Positions 19,229 through 29,732 of a stretch of 64,000 nt of DNA are shown here, piece after piece; position 1 is the first letter of the stretch, and every line of letters begins with the position of its first letter. The position numbers were made by a program, and so were the translations under genes. Below the pieces are notes generated by a model, which was not told the origin of the DNA, ran no database searches, and saw nothing but the letters and a program-made list of their open reading frames with translations. The stretch is from Octadecabacter temperatus. GTDB taxonomy: Bacteria > Pseudomonadota > Alphaproteobacteria > Rhodobacterales > Rhodobacteraceae. The stretch lies in assembly GCF_001187845.1 (NCBI RefSeq), contig NZ_CP012160.1:1-64000 (forward strand), written 5' to 3'.

Positions 19229-19771
19229 TTACGTCTTGTTCAACTCAGGCGGCCAAATCCGCGTCGCTTCGGCGTCGATCCAGTTGGTTACCCATTGCGC
19301 TGGTTCGGGTCGCGGTGCGGTGATGTTAAGCGCTTTGATCAGCTCTTGCGTCGGAACCGCGCGCCCCTTTGATACGACGGCAGTGCGGAACAACACATTG
19401 CTCGCGCATTCGCCGTTCATCTTGAACATGCCCTGTTCGATATAAACAAACCGCTCATCCCACGTGGAAATGCGCGTGCGTGTTTCATACTTTTCAAACG
19501 GAGTAATACGCTTGCGATATCGGATCGATGTGCCTGCGACGGTCAGGCCCCAGCGCCGTTTTTTCAGCAACGCCCAAAGCCCCATGCGGACAGCCGCTTG
19601 AAAGCGCCCCATCTCATAAAGCGTCAAAATACGACCGTTGTTCATCTCACCAAAGATATCACAATCGACCAAGCGGCAACGATGCTGAGAGACATGCATG
19701 TCCAGCGGATTCATCGAGGGCATTTTGCGTGCTGAAAACAAAGTCCAGCCAAGGCGTAAAAATGGATACAT
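19229..19771 (-). CDS. Acyl-CoA thioesterase family protein
   Basis: The 180-residue protein has the hot-dog fold signature of THEM6/4HBT-like proteins: a block DCDIFGEMNNGRILTLYEMGR early, then YRKRI and WDERFVYIEQ strands. The substrate is probably an acyl thioester, but the catalytic residue cannot be proven from the sequence. It is co-oriented with the MFS gene, 63 bp apart. Confidence 0.75.
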   Translation of the reverse strand: MYPFLRLGWTLFSARKMPSMNPLDMHVSQHRCRLVDCDIFGEMNNGRILTLYEMGRFQAAVRMGLWALLKKRRWGLTVAGTSIRYRKRITPFEKYETRTRISTWDERFVYIEQGMFKMNGECASNVLFRTAVVSKGRAVPTQELIKALNITAPRPEPAQWVTNWIDAEATRIWPPELNKT

Positions 19772-19896
19772 GCAACCTACAGACGATTAAGTGACGTTAA
19801 CGTCAAGTGGTGACGCAACGGAAAGTTTACGGCGAAAGTCATTGCCCTTTAACCCCTGCATGCTTACCTCTCTGAAAACCAGTTTGAGGACTTGCT

Positions 19897-20184
19897 ATGG
19901 CATCGCTACTTGAAATCTTACTAATGATCATCGGCGTCGCCCGCCTGTTCATTTTTGCGCACTTCATCATGTCATGGCTGATCCAGTTTGAAGTTCTCAA
20001 TCTACGCCAGCAATTCGTTGCCCAGCTTTGGTACGGATTGTCCCGCCTGCTTGAGCCGATCTACGGTCCGATCCGCCGTATTCTTCCGCAGATGAGCGGT
20101 ATTGATCTATCCCCGTTGGTTGCCCTTCTTGGCCTCGAAGCGATCCGTATTGTGCTAACCAATCAACTGATCGCGATAGGCTAA
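19897..20184 (+). CDS. YggT family membrane protein
   Basis: This 95-residue protein has two hydrophobic segments separated by a conserved loop with LEPIYGPIRRILP, the YggT hallmark. YggT proteins are inner-membrane proteins linked to division or osmotic tolerance, with no defined reaction. It lies 68 bp upstream of recQ. Confidence 0.88.
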   Translation: MASLLEILLMIIGVARLFIFAHFIMSWLIQFEVLNLRQQFVAQLWYGLSRLLEPIYGPIRRILPQMSGIDLSPLVALLGLEAIRIVLTNQLIAIG

Positions 20185-20252
20185 CACTTGCCCCGAGCGG
20201 CCCCCTGTGATTCTTTGCGCGCAACCATGCCACTCAAATTACAGGGACCAAT

Positions 20253-22286
20253 ATGAGCGCTGCCACGCTTCTTCGCGACGTCTTCGGCTTTGACGGTTTC
20301 CGTCCGGGCCAACAAGAGATCGTTGAGGCGGTTACCGACGGCAAAAACACTCTCGCGATCATGCCGACGGGTGGCGGTAAATCCCTATGCTTCCAACTTC
20401 CGGCGTTGGTTCGTGATGGCGTAACGGTCGTGATCTCCCCGCTCATCGCCCTCATGCGCGATCAAGTGCGTGGACTGAAAGAGGCTGGTGTAGTTGCGGG
20501 TGCGCTCACATCCGGAAACACCGAAGAAGAGACCGATGAGGTTTGGCGTAACCTGGAAAACGGTACGCTAAAGCTTCTCTATATTGCCCCAGAACGCCTC
20601 GCGTCAAACGGTGCGCAACGGATGTTGCGGCAAGCCGGCGTGTCGATGATTGCCGTGGACGAGGCGCATTGTGTTTCTCAATGGGGGCACGATTTCCGCC
20701 CAGATTATTTGCGTATCGGTGATCTACGTCGCGATCTTGATGTCCCGCTTGCAGCCTTTACCGCCACGGCAGATGCCGAAACCCGCGATGAGATCGTCGC
20801 CAAACTATTCGGGGATCATCCCCCGGAAATTTTCCTACACGGATTTGATCGCCCCAACATCCACCTCGCGTTTGCAGCCAAAGACGGTCCGCGCGCCCAG
20901 ATTCTGAACTTCGCCAATGTCCGTCGTGAACAAGCAGGCATCGTTTACTGCGGGACGCGTGCCAAAACCGAAACGCTGGCCAAAGCGCTGCGCGACGCTG
21001 GCCATTCAGCATGTCACTATCACGGTGGAATGGAAGCCGATGATCGTCGGCACGTTGAGCGCCGATTCCAGCAGGAAGACGGTCTGATCGTCTGTGCGAC
21101 AATCGCGTTCGGAATGGGCATCGATAAACCAGATATCCGCTGGGTCGCCCACGCTGATCTGCCTAAATCTATTGAATCCTACTACCAAGAAATCGGTCGC
21201 GCTGGGCGTGACGGTGCGCCCGCTGAAACCCTCACTCTGTTTGGCCCTGATGACATTCGTTACCGCCGACAACAAATTGACGAGGGCCTTGCGCCACCAG
21301 AACGCCGCGAAGCAGATCACGGTCGCCTGAATGCGCTCCTCGGGCTTGCCGAAGCACTACACTGTCGTCGCCAAAACCTGCTTTCGTATTTTGGCGAAGA
21401 TCCAGCCCCCTGCGGTCACTGCGACCTTTGCGACAAACCCGCGGATGTTTTCGATGGAACGACGCCGGTTCGCATGGCTCTGTCTGCTGCTTTGCGAACT
21501 GAAGAACGGTTCGGCGCGGGGCACCTCATCGATATCCTGCAAGGCAATATGACGGAAAAGGTTGCCCAGCGTAGTCACGACCAACTACCGACATTTGGCG
21601 TCGGCAAAGAATACAGCCGCGTTCAATGGCAGGCGATCTTTCGACAAATGATGGGCCATGACCTTATGCGCCCAGATGCGGAACGCCACGGTGCGCTGCG
21701 GATGACGCAAAAAGCGCGCCCGATATTGAGAGACGAGGCAACCATCGACCTTCGCCGTGACACAATCAAATCGGCCAAATCCGGCCCCAAGATCAAACAA
21801 ATGGTGTCCGAAGAAGATGCGCCATTGTTGTCCGCGCTCAAGGCGAAACGCCGCGCATTTGCGGAACAGCTTGGCGGGCCGGCCTATATAGTTTTCAACG
21901 ACAAAACCCTCATTGAAATGGCGGAAAAACGCCCCGCGACGCTGGACGACATGGCCCGTATTGGCGGTGTCGGCACCAAGAAGCTCGACAGCTATGGCGC
22001 GGCATTTTTGGAGGTCATCAACGGCGAGGCAGAAGCCCTCCATCCGAAACGCCAAAAACTCGCAGGGCGAACTGAAGGCACGATTTACGATCGCCTCCTC
22101 GAAGTACAGGCTGACCTTTCACGCGGGCCCGAAGGCACGGACAAGCCCATGTCCTGCTCCGCGTCGCAACTCGCCAAGGTCGCCAGCCAAAAGCCAAGCG
22201 ATGTTCAATCAATTACCCGCCTACTCGGGGACCGCCACGCGGACCGCTTTGGAACCGCATTTCTTTCGGTGCTACGTGATGTTTAA
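20253..22286 (+). CDS. recQ: ATP-dependent DNA helicase RecQ
   Basis: RecQ unwinds DNA 3' to 5' in recombination and repair. The 677-residue protein shows Walker A (MPTGGGKS near 40), DEAH at 136-139 within VDEAHCVSQWGHDFRP, and the helicase C domain ending QEIGRAGRDG. The RQC zinc cluster includes CGHCDLCDKP. A C-terminal HRDC domain lies near 530-600 (ARIGGVGTKKLDSYG). Length is slightly greater than E. coli RecQ. Confidence 0.95.
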   Translation: MSAATLLRDVFGFDGFRPGQQEIVEAVTDGKNTLAIMPTGGGKSLCFQLPALVRDGVTVVISPLIALMRDQVRGLKEAGVVAGALTSGNTEEETDEVWRNLENGTLKLLYIAPERLASNGAQRMLRQAGVSMIAVDEAHCVSQWGHDFRPDYLRIGDLRRDLDVPLAAFTATADAETRDEIVAKLFGDHPPEIFLHGFDRPNIHLAFAAKDGPRAQILNFANVRREQAGIVYCGTRAKTETLAKALRDAGHSACHYHGGMEADDRRHVERRFQQEDGLIVCATIAFGMGIDKPDIRWVAHADLPKSIESYYQEIGRAGRDGAPAETLTLFGPDDIRYRRQQIDEGLAPPERREADHGRLNALLGLAEALHCRRQNLLSYFGEDPAPCGHCDLCDKPADVFDGTTPVRMALSAALRTEERFGAGHLIDILQGNMTEKVAQRSHDQLPTFGVGKEYSRVQWQAIFRQMMGHDLMRPDAERHGALRMTQKARPILRDEATIDLRRDTIKSAKSGPKIKQMVSEEDAPLLSALKAKRRAFAEQLGGPAYIVFNDKTLIEMAEKRPATLDDMARIGGVGTKKLDSYGAAFLEVINGEAEALHPKRQKLAGRTEGTIYDRLLEVQADLSRGPEGTDKPMSCSASQLAKVASQKPSDVQSITRLLGDRHADRFGTAFLSVLRDV

Positions 22287-22305
22287 TCAAAGGACTTAGC
22301 CGCTT

Positions 22306-23088
22306 ATGTTAACCGTTATTTCCCCTGCTAAATCTCTCGACTGGGACCCAGTTGATATTGCTGCGACAGACCCTGAATTTCAGGACGACGCTGTTCGCTT
22401 GGCAAAGACTTCGCGGAACCTAACGCTCGGGGCATTAAAGGATCTGATGTCGATCTCCGACGACCTTGCCCGACTAAACCGCGACCGGTTCAAAGCATTC
22501 GAGGAAGCGCCGTTACCTGATCGCGTTAAACCGGCTGCGTTGGCGTTCAATGGCGACACGTACCAAGGGTTAGAAGCCAAGACGCTGAACGAAGCAGACT
22601 TGGCCTATGCACAAAACAAACTGCGCATTTTGTCGGGTCTTTACGGGCTATTGCGCCCGCTCGATGCGATCCAACCTTATCGATTGGAAATGGGCAGTCG
22701 TTTGAAAACGCGTCGTGGAAAATCGCTCTATGATTATTGGGGTACCACGCTGTCCAAGGCGTTGAATGCACTTGGAGAGGAAAACGGCACGGATACCTTG
22801 GTCAACTGCGCCAGTCAGGAATATTTTGGGGCCGCGGATACTAAGGCACTAAAGCTGAATGTCCTCACGCCGGTCTTTATGGAAGTCAAAGACGACCGCC
22901 CACGTATCGTAAGCTTCTTTGCCAAACGCGCTCGCGGTGCCATGGCGCGACATATTATTGAGAACCGCGTGTCATCATTTGACGGGATCAAAGATTTTTC
23001 CGCGGGTGGATACGCATTCGACTCCGACCTCTCAACCGAAGGCAAACCTGTTTTCTTACGTGACTACCCCGACCCGACAGCAGGTTAG
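22306..23088 (+). CDS. yaaA: Peroxide stress protein YaaA
   Basis: YaaA lowers free iron and limits oxidative DNA damage. The 260-residue protein starts MLTVISPAKSLDW, the family signature, and has the blocks FNGDTYQGL, ILSGLYGLLRPLD and NCASQEYF. It follows recQ by 19 bp and may be in its operon. A hairpin follows. Confidence 0.93.
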   Translation: MLTVISPAKSLDWDPVDIAATDPEFQDDAVRLAKTSRNLTLGALKDLMSISDDLARLNRDRFKAFEEAPLPDRVKPAALAFNGDTYQGLEAKTLNEADLAYAQNKLRILSGLYGLLRPLDAIQPYRLEMGSRLKTRRGKSLYDYWGTTLSKALNALGEENGTDTLVNCASQEYFGAADTKALKLNVLTPVFMEVKDDRPRIVSFFAKRARGAMARHIIENRVSSFDGIKDFSAGGYAFDSDLSTEGKPVFLRDYPDPTAG

Positions 23089-23107
23089 CGGCACTAACAG
23101 GGTCTGG

Positions 23108-23144
23108 ACCGCGCCGTTGCGTCAGGCTGACGTCACAGCGCGGT
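23108..23144. terminator. Hairpin between yaaA and a small convergent ORF
   Basis: ACCGCGC at 23108-23114 pairs with GCGCGGT at 23138-23144, enclosing an inner dyad around the palindrome TGACGTCA (23128-23135). It may terminate both converging transcripts, although T-tracts are weak. Confidence 0.4.
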
Positions 23145-23152
23145 TCAATAAG

Positions 23153-23317
23153 CTAACCTAACTTACGGTTCGCGACCGTTAGATCGCGCATCGTTTCCCC
23201 GCCTGTCAGATGCGTCCAGATGCGAAAGATTGCCATAACATCACTTTCCTGATTGATTTCATCAGCATGTGTTTCGCTTAACTTCATCACAGGCACATCG
23301 TTGTTTTCTTGGATCAT
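23153..23317 (-). CDS. Small hypothetical protein (54 residues)
   Basis: An ATG at 23317 preceded by AGAGGG opens a 54-codon frame ending in TAG. The predicted product is acidic at its N-terminus and ends with a block IFRIWTHLTGGETMRDL that looks like a folded helix-turn segment. It is below usual gene-finding size limits. I do not recognise it. It occupies most of the 389-bp gap between yaaA and the ABC operon; the rest (23318-23477) holds only the ABC leader. Confidence 0.45.
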   Translation of the reverse strand: MIQENNDVPVMKLSETHADEINQESDVMAIFRIWTHLTGGETMRDLTVANRKLG

Positions 23318-23477
23318 TTGTAAACCCTCTCGGCAATCGCGTTGACTGCCCCCACGTTAAGAAATTGACCGTAGATATCTTTCTAAATTCCTAATGAGGG
23401 TCATGTTCATCTCTGGCATTTAATATAATCTCATACCAGTTATTCGCCGCATCGACGGCGTGTTGGAGTACAGGCCT

Positions 23478-24134
23478 ATGTTGTTACGCGTAACTGATCT
23501 CGTCAAAACGTACTCTGGTCCGGATGGCCCTTTGCCGATCCTGAATGGAATCAGCATGGAAATGAATGCAGGTGCAACGCTTGCTTTAACCGGTGAGTCC
23601 GGTTCAGGGAAAAGCACGCTTTTGCATCTGGTGGGCGGGTTGGATCAACCTGACACGGGGTTAGTTGAGATTGATGGAACGGACATTGGAGCGTTGGATG
23701 ATGCGACACGTGCCGCCGTTCGACGCGACAAGGTTGGTGTCGTGTTCCAACAGTTCAATCTTATCCCCTCGCTTACGGTCGCCTCCAACATAGCGTTTCA
23801 AGCGCGCCTTGGCGGACGCGAGGATAAGACATGGATCAAAGACCTCGCCACGCGCATGGGTCTTTCGGAACAGATGTCCAAGTACCCTGAGCAGCTCTCA
23901 GGCGGGCAGCAACAGCGCGTTGCAATTGCACGAACACTGGCCGCACGCCCCGCGCTGATCTTGGCGGATGAGCCCACCGGTAACCTAGATGAAATCACTG
24001 CAGATTCAGTATTGAACCTTATGCTGGAACTGGCCGCTGAAACAAAGGCAGCACTACTTATGGTGACCCACTCGGAACGCTTAGCTGCACGAATGGATCG
24101 CCGGTTGCACCTGCGAGCAGGTCGCGTGGCATGA
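23478..24134 (+). CDS. ABC transporter ATP-binding protein (LolD/AttE-like)
   Basis: The 218-residue ATPase has Walker [10 protein letters not shown], the Q-loop FQQFNLIP, the signature [13 protein letters not shown], Walker [14 protein letters not shown] and an H-switch in MVTHS. This pattern is typical of the MacB/LolD class, which works with FtsX-like permeases. The ATG at 23478 follows GGAG; a GTG at 23460 is possible. Its stop overlaps the permease start (ATGA). Confidence 0.9.
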   Translation: MLLRVTDLVKTYSGPDGPLPILNGISMEMNAGATLALTGESGSGKSTLLHLVGGLDQPDTGLVEIDGTDIGALDDATRAAVRRDKVGVVFQQFNLIPSLTVASNIAFQARLGGREDKTWIKDLATRMGLSEQMSKYPEQLSGGQQQRVAIARTLAARPALILADEPTGNLDEITADSVLNLMLELAAETKAALLMVTHSERLAARMDRRLHLRAGRVA

Positions 24135-26515
24135 CGAAAGCGGGACTACAGGCACTGTTATCCCATTGGCTGCGCAACCCGATGCAGCTTTTCACATTGA
24201 TCGTTGGGCTGTCGCTTGCAACGGCGCTTTGGTCTGGCGTGCAGGCGGTAAACGCCGAAGCGCGGGCCAGTTATGATGCTGCGGCGCAAACTTTGGGCGA
24301 AGGACAATTCGCGCAGATCACGTCAGCCGATGGTGTAATTCCACAAGCTGATTACATTCGTTTGCGGCGTGCTGGGTGGTTGGTCAGCCCCGTTGTCGAA
24401 GGGCGCCTCGACGGGGTGCGCTTGATCGGCCTGGATCCGCTAACATCTCCAAGTGGAATGGCGCCTATGGGCGTTCGTGACGAAAGCCTATCGACTGATG
24501 TTCTCATCGGCGGCGTTTTGTTTGCTACGCAAGAGACGTTCGATCGGTTGGAAGGTCATGATGTGTCGCACATCGTGACACCCGATGCGGCCCCGAATGT
24601 TATCATCACGGACGTCGGGACAACACAACGGCTTCTCGGTTTGGAAAACACGCTTAGCCGCCTCCTCGTGTCACCTGTGCAACCGGTTGTGCAAACTCCA
24701 ATAAGCGAGGTCACCCCGACCCTAACCTTACGCGCCCCTCAAGACGGATCTGACGTCGGCAGGCTTACAGACAGCTTCCACCTTAACCTCACAGCATTTG
24801 GTTTGTTGTCTTTTGCTGTTGGCATTTTCATCGTGCACGGCGCAATCGGTTTGGCGTTTGAACAACGCCGCCCTGTTATTCGAACGCTTCGTGCGCTGGG
24901 CTTCCCTTTGCGTCGCTTGATCGCTCTGATCGCGATCGAATTACTGGTGATTTCGCTTGTAGCAGGCGTAATCGGTATCGGGCTTGGCTACATTGTTGCA
25001 GCTGCACTTTTGCCCGATGTCGCAGCGACGATTTCCGGCCTGTACGGAGAATCCGTGTCCGGCACGTTGCAACTACGACCTGAGTGGTGGTTGTCCGGCT
25101 TAATGATCGCTGTTGGCGGGACGTGCATGGCGGCTGCAGCGTCTCTGTTCCAACTCGCACGCATGCCATTGCTTGCCTCGGCGCGGCCGCGCGCATGGGC
25201 GATGCAAGCGGGCAGGGGGCGACTATATCAGGCAATCCTCGCGGTTGCGTTGTTGATACTCGCCGTGTTTTTGGGTGCAGTTGGAAACGGCCTCGCGGCG
25301 GGTTTCGGTATGCTCGCCGCGCTGTTGATCGGCGCAGCTTTGGCGCTTCCTGTGATCCTTGATCGCATACTTGCATTTGGTGCGTCGCGGGCAAGGTCTG
25401 TCATGGCTGAGTGGTTCTGGGCGGACACACGCCAGCAGCTTCCGGGGTTGTCGTTGGCGTTGATGGCACTTTTGTTAGCCATGGCTGCAAACGTGGGTGT
25501 GTCGACGATGGTGAGCAGTTTCCGTCTAACGTTCACGGGTTTCCTAGACCAACGGCTTGCGTCTGAATTTTACGTCTATGCCGATGACGCTGATCAGGCG
25601 GCGGCGTTGCAAACCTACTTAGTACCGCGGGTTGACCAAGTTCTGCCAATCCAATCGGCCAACCAAAACGTGCGCGGTTTGCCTTCAGAAATCTATGGCC
25701 CAACCGCGCACTCCACCTACCGCGAAAACTGGCTATTCCTCCAAGCAGCCCCAGAGGCATGGGCACAGATTGAGGCGGGCGAGGGCGCCGCGATAAACGA
25801 GCAACTCGCTCGACGCGCCGACGTAGCCATCGGCGATGAAATCACTTTGGCCGGCGAGCCGTTTCCTGTCCTTGGAATATATGGCGATTACGGCAACCCA
25901 ATCGGCCAGGTCATCGTAACCGAAATTGCATTCAACCGACTATTCCCCGAGATTAGGCCGCTGCGTTTTGGGGTTCGGATGGATACTGCTAATGTACCTG
26001 CCTTGGCGGACGCATTGCGCGAAGACTTCGGCCTTGAGGACGCAAACATGGTGAACCAAGCGGGGATCAAGGCCTTCTCTCTCAGCGTTTTCGACCGGAC
26101 CTTTACGGTAACGGGTGCGCTGAATGTGCTGACCCTCGCCGTTGCTGGTTTTGCGATCCTGATGAGCCTTCTGACACTTGCCACCATGCGCCTGCCACAA
26201 CTTGCCCCCGTTTGGGCACAAGGTCTTACACGGGCGCAGCTGGGGCGCATTGAGATCATCCGCGCTGTTTTGCTGGCGCTCCTTACTACGGTCCTTGCTC
26301 TCCCGCTCGGTCTCGCACTTGCATGGACGCTGCTGGCAATCGTGAACGTCGAAGCGTTCGGTTGGCGTCTGCCGATGTTCCTGTTTCCATTGGATTACGC
26401 GCGCCTTGCGATATTTGCAGTCGGTGCAGCAGTTCTTGCGGCCCTTTGGCCAGCGCGAAAACTCGCCAGAACGCGCCCTTCAGACCTTCTCAAGGTGTTT
26501 TCAAATGAACGTTAA
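24131..26515 (+). CDS. FtsX-family ABC transporter permease, fused form
   Basis: The 794-residue protein has an N-terminal membrane anchor, a large periplasmic region, a cluster of membrane segments around 220-460, a second periplasmic region, and three C-terminal membrane segments. This is the layout of two FtsX/MacB-type permeases joined end to end. It probably replaces the separate AttF and AttG permeases. It overlaps the ATPase gene by 4 bp and the next gene by 11 bp, so the three are likely co-translated. Confidence 0.85.
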   Translation: MTKAGLQALLSHWLRNPMQLFTLIVGLSLATALWSGVQAVNAEARASYDAAAQTLGEGQFAQITSADGVIPQADYIRLRRAGWLVSPVVEGRLDGVRLIGLDPLTSPSGMAPMGVRDESLSTDVLIGGVLFATQETFDRLEGHDVSHIVTPDAAPNVIITDVGTTQRLLGLENTLSRLLVSPVQPVVQTPISEVTPTLTLRAPQDGSDVGRLTDSFHLNLTAFGLLSFAVGIFIVHGAIGLAFEQRRPVIRTLRALGFPLRRLIALIAIELLVISLVAGVIGIGLGYIVAAALLPDVAATISGLYGESVSGTLQLRPEWWLSGLMIAVGGTCMAAAASLFQLARMPLLASARPRAWAMQAGRGRLYQAILAVALLILAVFLGAVGNGLAAGFGMLAALLIGAALALPVILDRILAFGASRARSVMAEWFWADTRQQLPGLSLALMALLLAMAANVGVSTMVSSFRLTFTGFLDQRLASEFYVYADDADQAAALQTYLVPRVDQVLPIQSANQNVRGLPSEIYGPTAHSTYRENWLFLQAAPEAWAQIEAGEGAAINEQLARRADVAIGDEITLAGEPFPVLGIYGDYGNPIGQVIVTEIAFNRLFPEIRPLRFGVRMDTANVPALADALREDFGLEDANMVNQAGIKAFSLSVFDRTFTVTGALNVLTLAVAGFAILMSLLTLATMRLPQLAPVWAQGLTRAQLGRIEIIRAVLLALLTTVLALPLGLALAWTLLAIVNVEAFGWRLPMFLFPLDYARLAIFAVGAAVLAALWPARKLARTRPSDLLKVFSNER

Positions 26516-27539
26516 AATTCTTCTGGTGCTCCTTTGGCCTTTCGCTGCGTCTGCCCAAGGCTTCGCTGGGCTCGGGACATCCACTGATGGCTTCGCCACA
26601 CCTGAAAGCCCTGCGGTCTTTGACTTTAGCGCCGATCACGAGCCGCACCCCGATTACCGAATTGAATGGTGGTATCTAACTGCCAATCTTCAGGACGATG
26701 ATGGGACGCACTACGGCCTGCAATGGACACTGTTTCGCACCGCTTTGACCCCTGATGGGGGCGACGGTTGGTCGTCGCCACAGTTGTGGATGGGGCATGC
26801 CGCCGTCACCACGCCAATTGATCACTACGTTACAGAACGCCTTGCACGCGGCGGGATCGGGCAGGCGGGCGTGACCACCGCCCCGTTTGAAGCGTGGATT
26901 GATGACTGGCAACTTTCCGGACCTGATTTCGACAATCTCAACATGACGGCGAGCGGGCCAGATTTTGCCTATGACATGGACCTGATCGCATTGGGCGACA
27001 TCGTGTTTCACGGCGATGATGGCTACTCGGTTAAATCCGCCGACGGGCAAGCGTCTTATTATTATTCACAACCCTTTTATGCCATCGAAGGGATGCTGAC
27101 GTTACCTGACGGGGATGTCCATGTAACCGGAAACGCATGGTTGGATCGCGAATGGTCATCCCAGCCTTTGTCAGAAAATCAGACGGGTTGGGATTGGTTC
27201 TCGCTGTCTTTGGAGGACGGAAAACTGATGGGGTTTCGCCTGCGCCAAGACGATGGAAGCTATTACACATCTGCAACGTGGATCACGCTCGATGGTGAAA
27301 CGACCGCATATCCAGACGGTGCGTTTCAGGCCGAACCTATCTCCTATTCTGACGTAAATGGCCGTCAAATCCCGACGCAATGGAATGTCCGGCTCGACGA
27401 GCGTGGGGTCGATCTTGATGTTTACGCCCTCAACCCGCAATCGTGGATGGAGACGTCGGTTCCGTATTGGGAAGGGCCGATCATCGTCGAAGGCTCGCAC
27501 ACTGGCGTAGGGTATCTTGAAATGACCGGCTATGAGTGA
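26505..27539 (+). CDS. AttH/CrtC-like lipocalin-domain secreted protein
   Basis: The 344-residue protein has a signal peptide cleaved near AASAQG. It carries the double lipocalin-like domain shared by AttH and carotenoid 1,2-hydratase, with motifs RIEWWYLTANL, QWTLFR and NAWLDREWSSQPL. In this family, members encoded next to an ABC exporter are thought to handle a lipid or hydrophobic cargo in the periplasm. The start at 26505 overlaps the permease end; the longer frame from 26406 lies inside the permease and is rejected. No carotenoid genes are nearby. Confidence 0.85.
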   Translation: MNVKILLVLLWPFAASAQGFAGLGTSTDGFATPESPAVFDFSADHEPHPDYRIEWWYLTANLQDDDGTHYGLQWTLFRTALTPDGGDGWSSPQLWMGHAAVTTPIDHYVTERLARGGIGQAGVTTAPFEAWIDDWQLSGPDFDNLNMTASGPDFAYDMDLIALGDIVFHGDDGYSVKSADGQASYYYSQPFYAIEGMLTLPDGDVHVTGNAWLDREWSSQPLSENQTGWDWFSLSLEDGKLMGFRLRQDDGSYYTSATWITLDGETTAYPDGAFQAEPISYSDVNGRQIPTQWNVRLDERGVDLDVYALNPQSWMETSVPYWEGPIIVEGSHTGVGYLEMTGYE

Positions 27540-27596
27540 CGCAGCCGTGAAGACATGCCCCTCGCCCAAATGGCCAACGGGCGTTAAAACGGCTTT

Positions 27597-29732
27597 ATGA
27601 AACAAACAGTTCCTTTCACCCGTGATCTTGTACTTGTTGGCGGTGGCCACACCCATGCGTTGGTTTTGCGCAGTTGGGGAATGAATCCGCTTCCAGGTGT
27701 TCGCCTGACAGTTATCAACCCAGGCCCGACGGCACCCTATTCGGGAATGTTACCCGGTTTTGTTGCCGGACATTACACCCGCGATGAGTTGGATATTGAT
27801 CTGGTGAAACTCGCCCGTTTCGCAGGTGCACGCATTATCGTTGGCAAAGCCGTTGCGATTGATCCGATCGCAAAAACAATCAGCGTGCCAGATCGCCCTG
27901 ACATTGCTTATGATGTCGCGGTAATTGACGTTGGCATTACGTCTGAAATGCCGACCCTCGCAGGGTTTGCCGAACACGGTATTCCGGCCAAGCCGCTCGG
28001 CGTTTTTGCGTCTCGTTGGGATGCCTACCGTGCAAACGCGACAACGCCTAAAGTCGCCGTAATCGGTGGTGGCGTGGCAGGCGCGGAACTCGCGATGGCG
28101 ATGGCATACGCCCTGCGCGACCAAGCACCAGAAGTTTCATTGATCGACCGTGGCGAGGTGCTGGACGGGTTCAACGAGCCGACGCGAAATCGCCTTCTCG
28201 CAGCGCTAGAAGAACTGAATGTTTCGCTGGTTGAGCATGCCGAAGTCGCCGAAGTCTTGCCCAATGCGGTTCGGTTGACCGACGGCACGCTTGTCCCGTC
28301 GGATTTCACAACTGGCGCTGCGGGTGCACGTCCGCATGATTGGGTTGCCGATATAGGTCTGGATCTTCAAGAAGGGTCTCTTGTCGTTGGACCAACGCTA
28401 CAAACCTCAGATCCTGATGTGTTTGCGGTCGGAGATTGTGCGTATCTATCCCATGATCCGCGTCCAAAGGCTGGTGTGTTCGCGGTCCGTGAAGCGCCCT
28501 ACCTATTCGACAATCTGCGCGCCCGACTATCGGACGGTAAGATGCGGAATTACCACCCGCAGAAAGATTACCTCAAACTGATTTCGCTTGGCGGAAAAGA
28601 AGCGCTCGCGGAAAAGCTGGGCACAGCGCGGCGCAGCACGCTTTTGTGGAAATGGAAAAACCACATCGACCGCACGTTCATGAACCAGTTTGAGAAACTC
28701 CCCCAAATGGAGCCAGAGCTACCGTTGCGGGTTGCACAGGGCGTCAAAGATGCGCTCGGGGATACACCATTATGCGGCGGGTGTGGCGCGAAGGTGGGGC
28801 GTGGTGCCCTTCAAGGTGCGTTAAAGACGTTGCCAGAAACGGGGCGTAACGACATCGTGCCGTTGGTCGGTGACGACGCGGCGTTGCTGAAAACTGGTGG
28901 TGCGTTGCAGGTGTTTACGACAGATCATTTGAGCGCGGTAACTGACGACCCAGTTCTTATGGCAAAGATCACGGCAATTCATGCGCTGGGTGATATTTGG
29001 GCGATGGGTGCTGACCCGCAGGCGGCTGTTTTGTCCTTAACGCTACCGCGCATGTCGGCCGATCTACAGCAACGCACTGTCACAGAGGTCACGCAAACCA
29101 TTTCCGAAAACTTGGGCGGTGCCGCGTTGGTTGGTGGACACACGACAATGGGCGACAGCATGACCATCGGCCTATCGTTAACCGGCCTGTGTTCCGCCGA
29201 TCCGGTGACATTGGCTGGCGCTCAGGTCGGCGATGTGTTGGTTCTGACCAAGCCAATCGGATCTGGCACGATACTGGCCGCAGAAATGCGCCGCCTTGCG
29301 CGAGGGGCGGACGTTTTGGCCTGCTACAAATCTATGACGCAAAGCAACGAGGACTTTGCGCGGGCGTTGAAAGATGCGCATGCGATGACGGATGTGACTG
29401 GCTTCGGGCTTGCAGGGCATTTGGCGGGCATGTGTGAAACCTCGGGTGTTGGCGCGACAGTGCGATTGGACAATGTTCCATTGCTCGACGGAGCGTTGTC
29501 GTTGGCCGAATCTGGCGTGCGGTCTTCGCTGTTTCCAGACAACCGAAATGACACGCGCATCACTGCACCCGACACCGCACGTAGCGCCCTTATGTTCGAC
29601 CCTCAAACAGCGGGCGGATTGTTGGCGGCACTTCCACGGGATCAGGCAGTTGCGATTACAAAGAAGTTCCCGAACGTTGGGATATCGATCATAGGTGAGA
29701 TCACCGAAGGTCGCGGAGTGACATTCAGCTAA
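27597..29732 (+). CDS. selD: Fused FAD-dependent oxidoreductase - selenide, water dikinase (SelD)
   Basis: SelD makes selenophosphate from selenide and ATP. The 711-residue protein has an N-terminal pyridine-nucleotide-disulfide oxidoreductase-like half: FAD-binding VGGGHTHA near 15, a second dinucleotide motif GGGVAGAE near 160, and FAVGDCA near 280. The SelD half begins near 385 and has catalytic Cys396 and Lys399 in CGGCGAK, then VGDDAAL and GGHTTMGD. The fusion is a known variant whose flavin half may supply selenide. Its end overlaps convergent selU by 8 bp. No selA or selB is seen, so selenouridine in tRNA is the likely end product. Confidence 0.93.
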   Translation: MKQTVPFTRDLVLVGGGHTHALVLRSWGMNPLPGVRLTVINPGPTAPYSGMLPGFVAGHYTRDELDIDLVKLARFAGARIIVGKAVAIDPIAKTISVPDRPDIAYDVAVIDVGITSEMPTLAGFAEHGIPAKPLGVFASRWDAYRANATTPKVAVIGGGVAGAELAMAMAYALRDQAPEVSLIDRGEVLDGFNEPTRNRLLAALEELNVSLVEHAEVAEVLPNAVRLTDGTLVPSDFTTGAAGARPHDWVADIGLDLQEGSLVVGPTLQTSDPDVFAVGDCAYLSHDPRPKAGVFAVREAPYLFDNLRARLSDGKMRNYHPQKDYLKLISLGGKEALAEKLGTARRSTLLWKWKNHIDRTFMNQFEKLPQMEPELPLRVAQGVKDALGDTPLCGGCGAKVGRGALQGALKTLPETGRNDIVPLVGDDAALLKTGGALQVFTTDHLSAVTDDPVLMAKITAIHALGDIWAMGADPQAAVLSLTLPRMSADLQQRTVTEVTQTISENLGGAALVGGHTTMGDSMTIGLSLTGLCSADPVTLAGAQVGDVLVLTKPIGSGTILAAEMRRLARGADVLACYKSMTQSNEDFARALKDAHAMTDVTGFGLAGHLAGMCETSGVGATVRLDNVPLLDGALSLAESGVRSSLFPDNRNDTRITAPDTARSALMFDPQTAGGLLAALPRDQAVAITKKFPNVGISIIGEITEGRGVTFS

